Below, in pieces: positions 44,632-53,720 of a stretch of 64,000 bases of DNA; the stretch's first letter is position 1; each line of letters begins with the position of its first letter. The DNA is taken from positions 868,001 to 932,000 of the forward strand of contig NZ_CP172558.1 of the NCBI RefSeq assembly GCF_046530675.1, read 5' to 3'. The notes under the pieces were generated by a model. That model saw only the letters and a program-made list of their open reading frames with translations. It had not been told where the DNA came from and did no database searches. The position numbers and the translations under genes were made by a program. The DNA comes from Chitinibacter sp046530675 (GTDB lineage: Bacteria; Pseudomonadota; Gammaproteobacteria; Burkholderiales; Chitinibacteraceae).

Positions 44632-45135
44632 TCATTTGACCTTGAACAACTCCTCGATCGCCAGCTCACCATTGTAGGCCGCACCGCGATGGCCGGAGCG
44701 GCGCAAGGCATTGGCCCATTCCTGCACGATGGGTTTTAACTCTTCGGCACTGCGGACACTGCCAAGCATGATCGCCAGTTTTTCTTCCCAATTCTGCCCC
44801 AGATATTCGTGCGTCACCGACATGATGATTTTGCGTGCTTCGGTCAGCTGCTGGCTATTGGGGCGCGGCACCGGTGGCGCGACCGTTTTTGGTCCGCTGA
44901 ACTGGATTTGTTCAAGCGATTGCTGACGCAGCTGGCGCGAAATAAAACCAGCATCGAGCAATTTTTTCAGATTAACCAAGACATCCTGCCCCGGCAGCAT
45001 CGCGACCAGCATATCGGCACTACGCTGACCATCGATCATGAACAGCAATTGGCGCTCTTTCTGGCCGATAGCGCCACTGCGCGTTTGCAATTCGTCGGTT
45101 CCGGCTGCGGTTTTGGTGTAAATGGCTTGATCCAT
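44632..45135 (-). CDS. Small hypothetical protein, paralogue of the gene at 1573-2076
   Basis: 167 residues with GAGGG 8 bases before the ATG. The same two-part layout as the 1573 gene: N-terminal KERQLLFMIDGQRSADMLVAM and KKLLDAGFISRQ (winged-helix-like), then a proline-rich link, and a helical C-terminal domain (MLGSVRSAEELKPIVQEWANALRRSG). No membrane segment. Having two diverged copies in 64 kb suggests a lineage-specific family. The function is unknown. Confidence 0.78.
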   Translation of the reverse strand: MDQAIYTKTAAGTDELQTRSGAIGQKERQLLFMIDGQRSADMLVAMLPGQDVLVNLKKLLDAGFISRQLRQQSLEQIQFSGPKTVAPPVPRPNSQQLTEARKIIMSVTHEYLGQNWEEKLAIMLGSVRSAEELKPIVQEWANALRRSGHRGAAYNGELAIEELFKVK

Positions 45136-45285
45136 CTGATCTGCCCTCTGGCTGACTGGGTAGATGATATATAAGCCAAGCCATTTGTAATCACAATACG
45201 CAGACTACAATTTTGGCGGAAAGCAGACACTTTTCTGTCATAGTTCGCTGATAAACAGCTGAATACAAAGCACTTTCAAACCAGC

Positions 45286-46167
45286 TTAGCGCGAGCGCTG
45301 CATAACATGCAGCACCAGCCCCAGCATGATCAGCGCCGTTCCCCACAATTCATAAGCATGCAGCACCTCGTCATTGAGCCAGTGCCCCAGCCACAGCGAA
45401 GTCGCGGGAGTAATCAGCGAAATCAGCGCAACGCTGATCGGGCGGCACTGGCCGATCAGCCAGTAATACAGGCCACCAGCCAAGACCGAGCCGATGCTGG
45501 CCAAATAAACCAGCGCGGCCAGCGCCCTGCCCGAAGCCTGCTCGGGCAATGGCGCGCTTGAGGCCAGCCAAAACAGCAGCGAGAGCACTGCGCAAATCAG
45601 CAAGCCTCCGGCATTAACCGCCTGCGATGACAGGCTGGCGGCGTAACGCTTGAGCAGCACCGCAGCCCCCGCTTGCAAAGTCATCGCCAGCAACAGCGCC
45701 AACATGCTGGGCAAGCCACTGCGGGACCAGCCCAGATTCTGGCTAAAAATCACCGCCAGTCCGGCCAGACTGATGCTTATCGCCAGCCATTCGGTCGCAT
45801 TGACCGGACTTGCCAGCCAGCGCGCGGCAAACAGAGCGGTCGCCAGCGGCATCAATCCGAACAATACGGCGACCATCCCCGATGCGACATATTGCGAAGC
45901 CCAGAAAGAGCACAGCATCGACAGCGACAATGCCCCACCGGCGATGACATACGCACGGCAGTGATCCCTATCCAGCGGCAACCATTGACCGCCATTTGCG
46001 CGATTGCGCCATAACATCAATGTGGCCGCCAGCATGGCAGCCAGACCAAAGCGGGTCAGCAGCGCCAGACTGAAAGGCAGTCCGGTCACACCCCATTTGA
46101 TCGCCAGCGCCGTCGTCGACCAGATTGCAATCAGCGCAGCGTAGGCCGGAACAATCCGTGAATTCAT
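45286..46167 (-). CDS. EamA/DMT-family membrane exporter
   Basis: 293 residues with ten hydrophobic segments in two similar halves, the EamA (drug/metabolite transporter) layout: AIWSTTALAIKWGVTGLP in the first half and ALVYLASIGSVLAGGLYYWLI with PVTSLI/LITPATSLWLGHWL in the second. The substrate is unknown, possibly amino acids or metabolites. The start overlaps the stop of the PliI-like gene (TAATG), so the two are coupled. Confidence 0.87.
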   Translation of the reverse strand: MNSRIVPAYAALIAIWSTTALAIKWGVTGLPFSLALLTRFGLAAMLAATLMLWRNRANGGQWLPLDRDHCRAYVIAGGALSLSMLCSFWASQYVASGMVAVLFGLMPLATALFAARWLASPVNATEWLAISISLAGLAVIFSQNLGWSRSGLPSMLALLLAMTLQAGAAVLLKRYAASLSSQAVNAGGLLICAVLSLLFWLASSAPLPEQASGRALAALVYLASIGSVLAGGLYYWLIGQCRPISVALISLITPATSLWLGHWLNDEVLHAYELWGTALIMLGLVLHVMQRSR

Positions 46168-46610
46168 TAACGAACCATGTTTTTAACGCTCAGCACCGGA
46201 TCGGCATTGGCGGCAATATCGGCCAGCGTCAACAGCCGCGACAGCTGGGCGTTTTGCCAGCTGAACACATCGACGCTCAGAAAACTGCCGGTACCGGCCG
46301 AGCGCGTCACGACCAGCACCTCGTTGACGCCATTCTCATCGACGTCGGAGCTTAAAACCTGCTCTATCGTGCCGTTGCGAGGAAAAATTTGGCCCGCCAG
46401 AAATTCATCAAACGGAAATTTGGCTTTCTGGCCACCATACAAACGGATGCTGTAACTACCGATGCTGCGCGGCTCATTCTCGCCCTCGGCGACGACAACC
46501 GTGCCATTGCCGACCGGCAAGACAAAGCGATTCAATTTCGGACTCGCCACATCCTTGGCCTGAGCGCCGAAAGCGCTGCAGAGCAAGAGCACGAAAAACA
46601 GATTTTTCAT
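46167..46610 (-). CDS. Probable periplasmic i-type lysozyme inhibitor (PliI-like)
   Basis: 147 residues with a signal peptide cleaved after GAQA. The pattern GTVVVAEGENEPRSIGSYSIRLYGG, then DEFLAGQIFPRNGTIEQVLSSDVDENGVNEVLVVTRSAGTGSFLSVDVFSW matches my memory of PliI proteins, including the EPRSIGSYS and RSAGxGSFLS segments. PliI binds invertebrate-type lysozymes in the periplasm. The call is by remembered pattern and not checked by alignment. It is coupled to the downstream exporter gene. Confidence 0.65.
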   Translation of the reverse strand: MKNLFFVLLLCSAFGAQAKDVASPKLNRFVLPVGNGTVVVAEGENEPRSIGSYSIRLYGGQKAKFPFDEFLAGQIFPRNGTIEQVLSSDVDENGVNEVLVVTRSAGTGSFLSVDVFSWQNAQLSRLLTLADIAANADPVLSVKNMVR

Positions 46611-46750
46611 CGGAAAGCCTCAATTCAAAACACAAGGATACGCCGCATCAAGCGCAGCCGGTGCGCTTTGGCATTAATTCGCAGAAAATCGATTATTCCG
46701 CCATTTGCTAGCGTTCGCCAGCAGGGTTTTCTGCAATAGCGATCATGAAG

Positions 46751-47185
46751 CTATTGCAGCGGATTGATCGCCAGCCCGCCATTTCCGCTACCGATCACCG
46801 CAACGCCGCTGCTGCTGGCGGCGATCAGTGCAATCATCAAGGCCAGCGTCAGCACGCCTTCGACTTCACTACTCATAAACTGGCTGCTTGATGGTGGCGG
46901 TGGGGGAATAAAGCGGCGCGCAATTTCGGTAATCGACAGGCTATAGGCAATATCACGCCCGTCGCAGGCCAGCCGGATCGCATCGGCGGGCTGGCTGGTT
47001 TCGAGCTCGGTTTGCGACAGCGTACTGCTGTGCTGTTCGATGTAGCGGTTCAAATCAGCAAAGGCTTGCTGACACTCGGGCGTGATGGATTCGAGCGGCT
47101 CGGCCGCATTCGCAGCCGGAACCGACACGGCCAGCTGCGCGGCAATCAGCGCCAGTAGCACGGCGGTTTTTCTGAATGCAAACAT
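46751..47185 (-). CDS. Exported hypothetical protein with proline tract and C-terminal membrane helix
   Basis: 144 residues with a signal peptide (cleaved near ANAA), a middle domain with two cysteines, a PPPPPSSS tract, and one hydrophobic segment near the C-terminus (VLTLALMIALIAASSSGVAVIG). It could be an inner-membrane anchored periplasmic protein. No family is recognised. Confidence 0.65.
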   Translation of the reverse strand: MFAFRKTAVLLALIAAQLAVSVPAANAAEPLESITPECQQAFADLNRYIEQHSSTLSQTELETSQPADAIRLACDGRDIAYSLSITEIARRFIPPPPPSSSQFMSSEVEGVLTLALMIALIAASSSGVAVIGSGNGGLAINPLQ

Positions 47186-47224
47186 CTCGTCAGCCCCCCT
47201 CGTTTACTGCTTTACAGTGGCGAT

Positions 47225-48022
47225 TCAAACCAGGCCCCACAGCATTTTGCTTGCCAGCACAATCAACAGCACAGCGAAGCATTTTTTCAGTGTAGCCACA
47301 GGCAAGCGATGTGCCGCCGCCGCGCCGAATTTCGCCATCGGAAAACTCGCCAGCACAATGCCAGCCAAGGCGGGTATATAGATGTAGCCAGCAGTCATAC
47401 TAGGTAAGGAAGCAATACCCCACCCACCATACAAATAACCCGCAGCACCAGCGAGCGCAATCGGCACGCCGATTGCCGACGAAGTGCCAATCGACGTTTT
47501 CACCGGCACATTGCACGCGCTCAGAAAAGGCACTGACAGCGAACCGCCGCCGATACCCACCCAGCTCGAAATCATGCCGATCACCGACCCAACACCGAAC
47601 ATCCCGCCGCAGCGCGGCAATTGCCGCGACGGCTTGGGCTTCAGATCAAGCAGCATTTGCGCTGCGACCGAATATGCAAAGACAACAAACAGCCATTGCA
47701 GAGCCTGCGTCGAAATCAGTCCGGCGATCTGCGCGCCGATAAAAGTGCCGAGCACAATCCCCGGCGTGATCTGCCGCACGATGTCCCACTGCACTGCGCC
47801 GCGGGCGTGATGCGCGCGAACGCTGGCCAGCCCGGTAAAAGCAATCGTCGCCAGACTCGTCCCCAGCGCCAGATGCTGATGCAGTTCGGGCGCAATGCCG
47901 GCGCGATGAAAAACGACCAGCAAAGCCGGAACGATCACCAGCCCGCCGCCAACGCCGAGCAGGCCCGCCAGAAAACCGGCGATCAGCCCGACGCCCAGAC
48001 AGGCCAGCACAATCGTCATCAT
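47225..48022 (-). CDS. TauE/SafE-family sulfite exporter-like permease
   Basis: 265 residues with eight or so hydrophobic segments in two halves, each with a glycine-rich motif (LAGLLGVGGGLVIVPAL and SSWVGIGGGSLSVPFL), typical of TauE/SafE. It may export sulfite, sulfoacetate or other anions, or take up sulfur compounds. The start at 48022 overlaps the stop of the EVE gene as ATGA, preferred over an upstream in-frame ATG at 48049. Confidence 0.9.
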   Translation of the reverse strand: MMTIVLACLGVGLIAGFLAGLLGVGGGLVIVPALLVVFHRAGIAPELHQHLALGTSLATIAFTGLASVRAHHARGAVQWDIVRQITPGIVLGTFIGAQIAGLISTQALQWLFVVFAYSVAAQMLLDLKPKPSRQLPRCGGMFGVGSVIGMISSWVGIGGGSLSVPFLSACNVPVKTSIGTSSAIGVPIALAGAAGYLYGGWGIASLPSMTAGYIYIPALAGIVLASFPMAKFGAAAAHRLPVATLKKCFAVLLIVLASKMLWGLV

Positions 48023-48471
48023 GTCAGCAGGCTCTGGATGAAAGTCCACTCAGCCTCGCTGACCGGCGTAATCGACAGCCGCGAGCCTTTTTGTAGCACG
48101 ACCATCCCGGCCAGCGCCGGGTATTGCCGCATTTCGCTCAATGACAATAGCCGCGTCTTGCGGACAAAACCGACGTCAACCTGCATCCAGCGCGGTTTTT
48201 CCGGCGTCGCTGTCGGGTCGTAATATTTTGATTCCGCGTCGAACTGCGTCGGATCGGGGTAGGCCGCGCTGACGACTTGCGCAAAACCGGCAATGCCCGG
48301 CTCGGCACACGACGAGTGGTAAAACAGCACGCCATCGCCAATCTTCTGGGTATCTCTCATGAAGTTGCGCGCCTGATAGTTCCTGACGCCATACCACCCC
48401 ACCGTACCCTTGGCGGCCAGATCGTCGATAGACACATCATCCGGCTCGGATTTCATTAACCAGTATTGCAT
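48019..48471 (-). CDS. EVE-domain protein (PUA-like)
   Basis: 150 residues from the ATG at 48471. The family signature is MQYWLMKSEPDDVSIDDLAAK, then GWYGVRNYQARNFMRD, then DGVLFYHSSCAEPGIAGFAQVV, and WMQVDVGFVRK. EVE domains bind modified bases in DNA or RNA; this compact form, like thymocyte nuclear protein 1, is common in bacteria as a housekeeping gene. It is coupled to the TauE gene and divergent from the MEKHLA gene. Confidence 0.93.
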   Translation of the reverse strand: MQYWLMKSEPDDVSIDDLAAKGTVGWYGVRNYQARNFMRDTQKIGDGVLFYHSSCAEPGIAGFAQVVSAAYPDPTQFDAESKYYDPTATPEKPRWMQVDVGFVRKTRLLSLSEMRQYPALAGMVVLQKGSRLSITPVSEAEWTFIQSLLT

Positions 48472-48588
48472 CGCGACACCATATCCGAATTCATTCAGAT
48501 CAATTTTCCCCGTCAGCTCGGCAAAGTCAAGGCGGCGGCGCGATATAATCGGCGCAATTTTCACGACACACCGAACCGGATTGGATTG

Positions 48589-49041
48589 ATGAGCGAAACA
48601 AATCTCGAACTGATCGCCCTGATGCTGGACAGCCACCGCCGTCTGACCGGCCGCGAGCTGGTTCCCGCCGACTGGCCGCTGGCGCAGGCTGCACACTGGC
48701 TGCAGCACGAAGCGCCGTTTTGCGTGCTCGCGCACGAAGCGGGCTTTGATCCGCGCTTCATCTTCGCCAATGCGACTGCACAACGCTGCTTTGAATACAG
48801 TGCATCCGAACTGATCGGTCTGCCGTCGCGCCTGTCAGCTGAAGCGCCCAACCGCGAAGAGCGCCAGCAACTGCTCGATGCGGTCAGCCGCAACGGTTAC
48901 GCCAGCGGCTATCGCGGACTGCGCATCGCCAGATCGGGTCGGCGTTTCTGGATCGAGGACGTGACGGTGTGGAATCTGATCGACGAAGCCGGGCAATGCC
49001 ATGGGCAGGCGGCGACGTATGCAAGCTGGCGGGACGCATAA
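48589..49041 (+). CDS. MEKHLA-domain (PAS-like) protein
   Basis: 150 residues. RFIFANATAQRCFEYSASELIGLPSRLSAE is the characteristic PAS-like MEKHLA core, followed by SGRRFWIEDVTVWNLIDEAG. MEKHLA stand-alone proteins are found in many bacteria and plants; they probably sense a small ligand or redox state. No output domain is attached. It is divergent from the EVE gene. Confidence 0.87.
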   Translation: MSETNLELIALMLDSHRRLTGRELVPADWPLAQAAHWLQHEAPFCVLAHEAGFDPRFIFANATAQRCFEYSASELIGLPSRLSAEAPNREERQQLLDAVSRNGYASGYRGLRIARSGRRFWIEDVTVWNLIDEAGQCHGQAATYASWRDA

Positions 49042-49151
49042 ACTGCGACAAGGTTCGTGCATGGCAAGGCTTTCAGTTCGCATCGGCACTTGCTGAGCAT
49101 CGTGCAGCCGCTAAGATGAATTTCCTGCAGGCAAGTTATGTGGAGTTTCTA

Positions 49152-50174
49152 ATGCGCTCGCTACTGCTCCTTACCCTGTTTTACAGCGCCATCGCCTGCG
49201 CCGACTGGTTTCCAATCGATGTCAAAGCCGACGGCAAAACCTTGAGCTACACCCCTTTGAACAAAGCGCGTCAAGCTTGGCGGGTTTGTGCGCTCTTGCC
49301 GCAGGCGAAAGACCGTTTCTGGTGGGGTATTTCGTGGGGGCTGGCGCAGGAAGCCGACCGGCAAGGCATCAAACTTGGTATTTACCAGGCAGGTGGCTAT
49401 GAACAATCGGACAAGCAACAACGCCAGTTTGACGATTGCCTCGCACAAAAAGCCGACGCCATTATTGTCGCAGCGACCGCCGACGCCACGAAGGCTTTAG
49501 CCAGCCGCATCGCCAAGGCCGCAGCAAACAAAATCCCGGTTATCAATCTGACTAATGGCCTCAATCTACCGCAAATCAGCGCTCATATTCTGAGCAATAC
49601 CGAGGAAATGGGGCAATTGGCCGCCAGCCATATTCTAAGCCTGGCCGGCAACAGCGCGCCGACCGTAGCTTGGCTGCCGGGTCCGAACAAAACCGAATGG
49701 GTAAGCAATGCCGAAATTGGGGTTCAGAAAATCCTCGCGCCACCCAAAGCCAAACTGCTTCATGGCGGCTATGGCGTCACTGAACTGGAGACCCAAATGA
49801 CCTTGGTGCGCGCGCTGCTCGCCAAACAGCAACCCGATTATCTGCTCGCCAACGCCGTCGCTGCCGACGCGGCCAGCCGCCTGATTAAATATGGCGCGCA
49901 AAAAAAGATGCCTATCATCGCCTATTACAGTAATGAAGAAACCATCAATGCGCTGCGCCAAGGCCGAATTCAAGCGGTCGTTGCCAGCCAGTCGGTGATC
50001 GAAGCGCGGATCAGCATCGATGTTGCCATCCGGATTCTGGAAAACCAGCCCTACGCACACATCATCAATCCTAGCGCCATCCTGCTGACCCAGTCACAGC
50101 TTGATCGTTTCAATATCAAACATGTTCTTTCACCCGCTCAGCAATGGTTTGTCGCCAAACCATTGCCCAAGTAA
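49152..50174 (+). CDS. TorT-like periplasmic substrate-binding protein
   Basis: 340 residues from the ATG at 49152 with GGAG 6 bases upstream, and a signal peptide (cleaved after AIACA). The chain starts DWFPIDVKADGKTLSYTPLNKA, which is the TorT pattern, followed by a type-I periplasmic-binding fold (GLAQEADRQGIKLGIYQAGGYEQSDKQ, DAIIVAATADATK). TorT in E. coli presents TMAO to the TorS kinase; no TorS, TorR or reductase gene is in this window, so the ligand and partner are unknown. Confidence 0.8.
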   Translation: MRSLLLLTLFYSAIACADWFPIDVKADGKTLSYTPLNKARQAWRVCALLPQAKDRFWWGISWGLAQEADRQGIKLGIYQAGGYEQSDKQQRQFDDCLAQKADAIIVAATADATKALASRIAKAAANKIPVINLTNGLNLPQISAHILSNTEEMGQLAASHILSLAGNSAPTVAWLPGPNKTEWVSNAEIGVQKILAPPKAKLLHGGYGVTELETQMTLVRALLAKQQPDYLLANAVAADAASRLIKYGAQKKMPIIAYYSNEETINALRQGRIQAVVASQSVIEARISIDVAIRILENQPYAHIINPSAILLTQSQLDRFNIKHVLSPAQQWFVAKPLPK

Positions 50175-50198
50175 ATTTCAAACCAAATCGAGAACACC

Positions 50199-51095
50199 AT
50201 GACCCTGCAAGAACGCCTTGGCTTTAGTGCTAATGATCGAGTCCTCATCGTTCATGCCGACGACATCGGCATGTGTGAAGCCACCGTCAGCGCCTGGCGC
50301 GAGCTGCATGGCAACAGCAGTATGAGTTCGGCCTCAGCGATGGCGCCGTGTCCGTGGTTCCCCGCCGCCGTGCAGGCCGTGCGGGAAGCAGGCGACAGCG
50401 CCGATATGGGGCTGCATCTGGTACTCAATTGCGAATGGCGCAACAATTATCGCTGGGGGCCCATCAGCGGCGCCAATACCCCGGCAGAGTTAAGCGATGA
50501 AGCTGGCTATTTTTATCCGCTGGCGGCCGATACCTACCAAAAATCGCGACTTGACTTGGCCTACGACGAACTCGCCGCCCAGCTTGAGCGCGCCCGGCAG
50601 CTCGGCCTGCCGCTGACGCATCTGGACACGCATATGATGACGGCGCTGCACCCCGATTTATTCGACCATGTGCTGCGCCTGAGCCGCGAAACCGCGCTGC
50701 CCGTCCTGGTGCCGCATTACCGCGACGCGCAAGTGCTCGCCGACGAAAGCAAAATGCCGCTGGCACTGTGCGAGCGCACCGCGCAGCAAATCGCCAGCGA
50801 GCTGGCTAACCCCGTCGACGCGTGGGTTGTACTGCCGTTCGGGCAACATCTGAGCGATGAAGAACGACTGGACTGGACAGCCAAAGTGCTGAAATATTAT
50901 TTCGCCGCCCCCGGCGTTTACGCGCTGATCGGCCACCCCGCCAATGACACACCCGAACTGCGCGCCATCGCCCCCGACTGGCAAACGCGCGTCGCCGACC
51001 GCCGTCTCTTTGCCAGCGCCGGCCTGCGCGAGCTGATTGAGCGCGAAGGATTTCATGTCGTCGGAATGCGCGAAATTGCCGCGCTCGGAATCTGA
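50199..51095 (+). CDS. YdjC/ChbG-family carbohydrate deacetylase
   Basis: 298 residues. Metal-binding residues are visible: the DD pair in LIVHADDIGMCEA, the histidine in ADMGLHLVLNCEW, and the HxDTH in LTHLDTHMMT. The family removes acetyl groups from oligosaccharides such as diacetylchitobiose. Here it is longer than E. coli ChbG and resembles the ChbG-like polysaccharide deacetylases of other species. It is 24 bases after the TorT-like gene and possibly co-transcribed. Confidence 0.88.
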   Translation: MTLQERLGFSANDRVLIVHADDIGMCEATVSAWRELHGNSSMSSASAMAPCPWFPAAVQAVREAGDSADMGLHLVLNCEWRNNYRWGPISGANTPAELSDEAGYFYPLAADTYQKSRLDLAYDELAAQLERARQLGLPLTHLDTHMMTALHPDLFDHVLRLSRETALPVLVPHYRDAQVLADESKMPLALCERTAQQIASELANPVDAWVVLPFGQHLSDEERLDWTAKVLKYYFAAPGVYALIGHPANDTPELRAIAPDWQTRVADRRLFASAGLRELIEREGFHVVGMREIAALGI

Positions 51096-51122
51096 ATCGC
51101 GCGGGTGGTTTTTTCAAGCAAA

Positions 51123-51147
51123 GGCGCAATGTCAAAAACATTGCGCC
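51123..51147 (-). terminator. Hairpin between convergent genes
   Basis: A 10-bp perfect stem (GGCGCAATGT with its complement) and CAAAA loop. On the minus strand it is followed by TTTGCTTG, a weak T-rich tail, so it can end the exported-protein gene. On the plus strand it has no T-run. Confidence 0.55.
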
Positions 51148-51172
51148 GATGAACTCAACCCCCACTCGCCCC

Positions 51173-51754
51173 TTATTTAACCGGAATCATCAGGTGCTGG
51201 TAGGGCGTACCCGGCCACATGACATAGGGTACGGTGGTATCCGGAGCGGCATTTTTGGGATACATATCGTAGAAACTCGCTTCGGCGCCCACGATCATGA
51301 CGTGAGGTCCGGTTTTGACCCAGTGATTGTCGGCTGCCGGTTTGGTGGCATAAGGATCGGTATTGCTGGCATCAGTGCCGCCAGAGAGCATATACATAAA
51401 GCCAATCTTGCCACTGGCCGGTGTCTTGTGTGCCATCCAGGCACCCGCCCATTCCCAGGCGGCTTTGTCCATGCACATCGGATCGGGGCCGGGAGTAGCC
51501 GGGTTATCGGGCATGCAGGTAAAACCATTACTGCCTGAGCGCAAGGTTCGCATCTGCCCATCAGCGCTCATCGCAACAATTGTGGCCTGCGCGCTGACCT
51601 TCTTCGGTGCAGCCTTCATTGCACTCTTGATCAGTTTCTGATCGGCACGCGACAGCGCTGTTTTTCCGGAATCCATTGCTGAATCCATCGCGACCGCCAC
51701 CGGAGCCGCCATCACCACCAGACTGGCGGCGATTAAAAACGGATAGTGTTTCAT
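51173..51754 (-). CDS. Exported hypothetical protein
   Basis: 193 residues from the ATG at 51754, which has AGGAG well placed, and a signal peptide (MKHYPFLIAASLVVM..., cleaved near AVA). The mature part has a methionine/serine repeat (MDSAMDSGK), a single CMPDNP...PMCM cysteine pair and a tryptophan-rich AAWEWAGAWMAHK. No family recognised with confidence. Possibly secreted or periplasmic. Confidence 0.75.
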   Translation of the reverse strand: MKHYPFLIAASLVVMAAPVAVAMDSAMDSGKTALSRADQKLIKSAMKAAPKKVSAQATIVAMSADGQMRTLRSGSNGFTCMPDNPATPGPDPMCMDKAAWEWAGAWMAHKTPASGKIGFMYMLSGGTDASNTDPYATKPAADNHWVKTGPHVMIVGAEASFYDMYPKNAAPDTTVPYVMWPGTPYQHLMIPVK

Positions 51755-52065
51755 GATTATTCTCCTAGGATGCCTCTCCTCTGACAAGGTGTCGCCGAAG
51801 TATCGTGACCAGCAGCCGCACGGCATGCCATAGCAACAGAATACCTTTACAAAATAAGGGGATAGGCTCTACTCATATAGCTGGACACCCGCCATATTCA
51901 AGCAGTTCACAGGTCAACGGTGCGAATCAAATCATGACCGGCAGCGATAAGCAGTCAACGCACCTGGGCGCAGCAACTGGCAGGACCGAGCTGGCAGAAT
52001 TCTGGCACATCATTCCCGGCTGCAATCTTGATCGCGAAACCGATTTGCCAGCACCGCCTTGAATC

Positions 52066-52094
52066 AGAAAAAATGCCCCGCATCGCGGGGCATT
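52066..52094 (-). terminator. Intrinsic terminator of the patatin gene
   Basis: On the minus strand: AATGCCCCGC and GCGGGGCATT stem, ATC-type loop, then six T. About 45 bases after the patatin stop. Confidence 0.88.
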
Positions 52095-52135
52095 GCTCTC
52101 TAAAGCTTACTCATCAACAGCTACAGCCATATACC
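52089..52135. repeat. Degraded 47-bp palindromic element
   Basis: The right end is ATATACC; the left end reads GGCATTG at the right 47-bp spacing. The minus-strand right arm TGTAGCTGTTG matches other copies. It overlaps the terminator by 6 bases and lies 5 bases after the patatin stop. Confidence 0.45.
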
Positions 52136-52140
52136 CACAA

Positions 52141-53295
52141 TCAGGCCGGTACTGCGCTGCTGATCTGCTGACCGCGAACGGTATGTACAGCAGTACCAAC
52201 ATTGGGCGATTTTTTGACCCACGGCGACTCGGCCAGCGCTTTTTTCATATCAGCGTAACCAACATTGCGGCGTTCGAGAATCGACGGACGCGAAAATTCG
52301 GCATCCGAATCCGAAATCTGATCGCTGGCCGGCTGATAAATCAGATGCACGATATCGAAATGTGCATTGCCATTGTGCGCCGCCAGATCCAGATGATCGC
52401 TGACCGCTTTGACATCGACCTTTTGAGAGAGCTGATGCAGCACGCGGCGATGATTGTGCCGCGCAGCCAGAGAGCGGATATTTTCGCTGCTGCGGCTGGC
52501 GTATTGAATCTGCTTCTGCCGCCAGTTGACTTCGTCCATATTGCGCGGCGCTGCGCCGTGCGAATCCCACAGATCGACCATAAAGACCAGCGTATGCCCG
52601 TCGCTATCGTCCTGGAAAATCGCATCGAGCGGTGTATTCGACACGCAGCCGCCGTCCCAGTACAGCTCGCCATCGACTTCGGTCGCCGGAAATCCCGGTG
52701 GCAATGAACCGCTGGCAAGCACATGCTCGGGTCCGATTTTGCATTTTGGGGTGGTGCGATTATCAAAAAATTTCAGCTCGCCCGTCGTGACTTTGGTCGC
52801 ACCGAGCGACAGCCGCGCGCCACTGCCATCGGTCGCATTGATAAGCTCAAAGTTGGCCAGACGCTGCAAGGTATTGCGCATCGGTGCCGTATCGCAAAAG
52901 CTCGCGGCCTGCGGATCGACATCATTAAACAGCAGCGGGCTGGGGAAACGCGGCGTCCAGAAATTGGGCTGCCCCATCCACACCGCTTCCATGAAATTGA
53001 ACTGGTTATACAGACGGCGCAAGGAGCCGTGCAAATACAGCCCGGTCATATTATCGCGCGAAATGTCTTCCCATAATGCCTCAAGCTGGCTCAGACGATG
53101 CTCGGGCTTGTTGCCAGCCAGAACGCACGCATTGATCGCGCCGATTGAAATGCCGGAAAACCAGTCGGGCTCCAGCCCGGCTTCGTGCAGCGCCTGATAA
53201 GCGCCAATATGATAAGCGCCCAAAGCTCCACCGCCTTGCAAAACCAGCGCAATTTTGGGTTTTTGTTTCGATGCTGCTGCCTGACCTGCTGCCAT
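52141..53295 (-). CDS. Patatin-like phospholipase (DUF3734-type)
   Basis: 384 residues from the ATG at 53295, preceded by GGGAGAGG. The active-site motifs are complete: oxyanion LQGGGALGAYHIGAYQAL, nucleophile elbow FSGISIGAINACVL, and the aspartate in LYWDGGCVSNTP. The C-terminal part with DLWDSHGAAPRNMDEVNWRQKQIQYASRS matches patatins with the DUF3734 domain. Such proteins act on lipids or phospholipids at the inner membrane or in storage granules. Single-gene unit. Confidence 0.9.
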   Translation of the reverse strand: MAAGQAAASKQKPKIALVLQGGGALGAYHIGAYQALHEAGLEPDWFSGISIGAINACVLAGNKPEHRLSQLEALWEDISRDNMTGLYLHGSLRRLYNQFNFMEAVWMGQPNFWTPRFPSPLLFNDVDPQAASFCDTAPMRNTLQRLANFELINATDGSGARLSLGATKVTTGELKFFDNRTTPKCKIGPEHVLASGSLPPGFPATEVDGELYWDGGCVSNTPLDAIFQDDSDGHTLVFMVDLWDSHGAAPRNMDEVNWRQKQIQYASRSSENIRSLAARHNHRRVLHQLSQKVDVKAVSDHLDLAAHNGNAHFDIVHLIYQPASDQISDSDAEFSRPSILERRNVGYADMKKALAESPWVKKSPNVGTAVHTVRGQQISSAVPA

Positions 53296-53720
53296 AACGA
53301 CCTCTCCCTGATTGATATTGCACCGCAACACGGCGCGCGAAGTATCGTTATGGTATGAAGTTGGAATTTTTCAATTTTTTTCAGCAATCCAGTTCCAGAT
53401 TTAATCCAGATCAGTGCATTTCAAACTGGAATAGCGGCCAGACAATCACAGGTATACGGCCGCAAATCAATCTCAGATTGGCCTGCAAGGTAATACCATT
53501 ATATGTATACGCAACCAACACCGGATGGCGTGCTTGCCAGCTAGCTATGCCCTGAATGACGGACTCATAAAATGAGCACTGGAACGGTGCCAATTATCGC
53601 TGGCGACTCGCTGTCATTTTTTATCCACTGTCTACAATTGCCGCCAGTCGCTGCGTCAGATTAGAGTAATTATTGACCGGCATGCTAGGCTTCATCCCGT
53701 CAAAACAAGGATTCATCAAA
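53296..53720. other. Divergent intergenic region
   Basis: Between the patatin gene and the exported-protein gene. It holds one 47-bp element (53451-53497) and otherwise no convincing gene; promoters for both sides must lie here but none is clear enough to place. Confidence 0.5.
53451..53497. repeat. 47-bp palindromic element, copy 9
   Basis: Begins GGTATACGGCCGCAAATCAA and ends TAATACC, exactly 47 bp. Inner CAAATCAAT and ATTGGCCTGC are nearly complementary. This is the one clear copy located between two divergent genes. Confidence 0.8.

Larger units (their letters stand above)
51755..52140. other. Intergenic region, mostly featureless
   Basis: Separates the exported-protein gene from the patatin gene. 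It contains a short open frame (51805-52062) without Shine-Dalgarno or recognisable product, the patatin terminator, and a degraded 47-bp element at its right end. Confidence 0.5.

Noticed and set aside
51805..52062. Short open frame of 85 codons on the plus strand
   Set aside because: No Shine-Dalgarno, no recognisable protein features, and composition like noncoding sequence.
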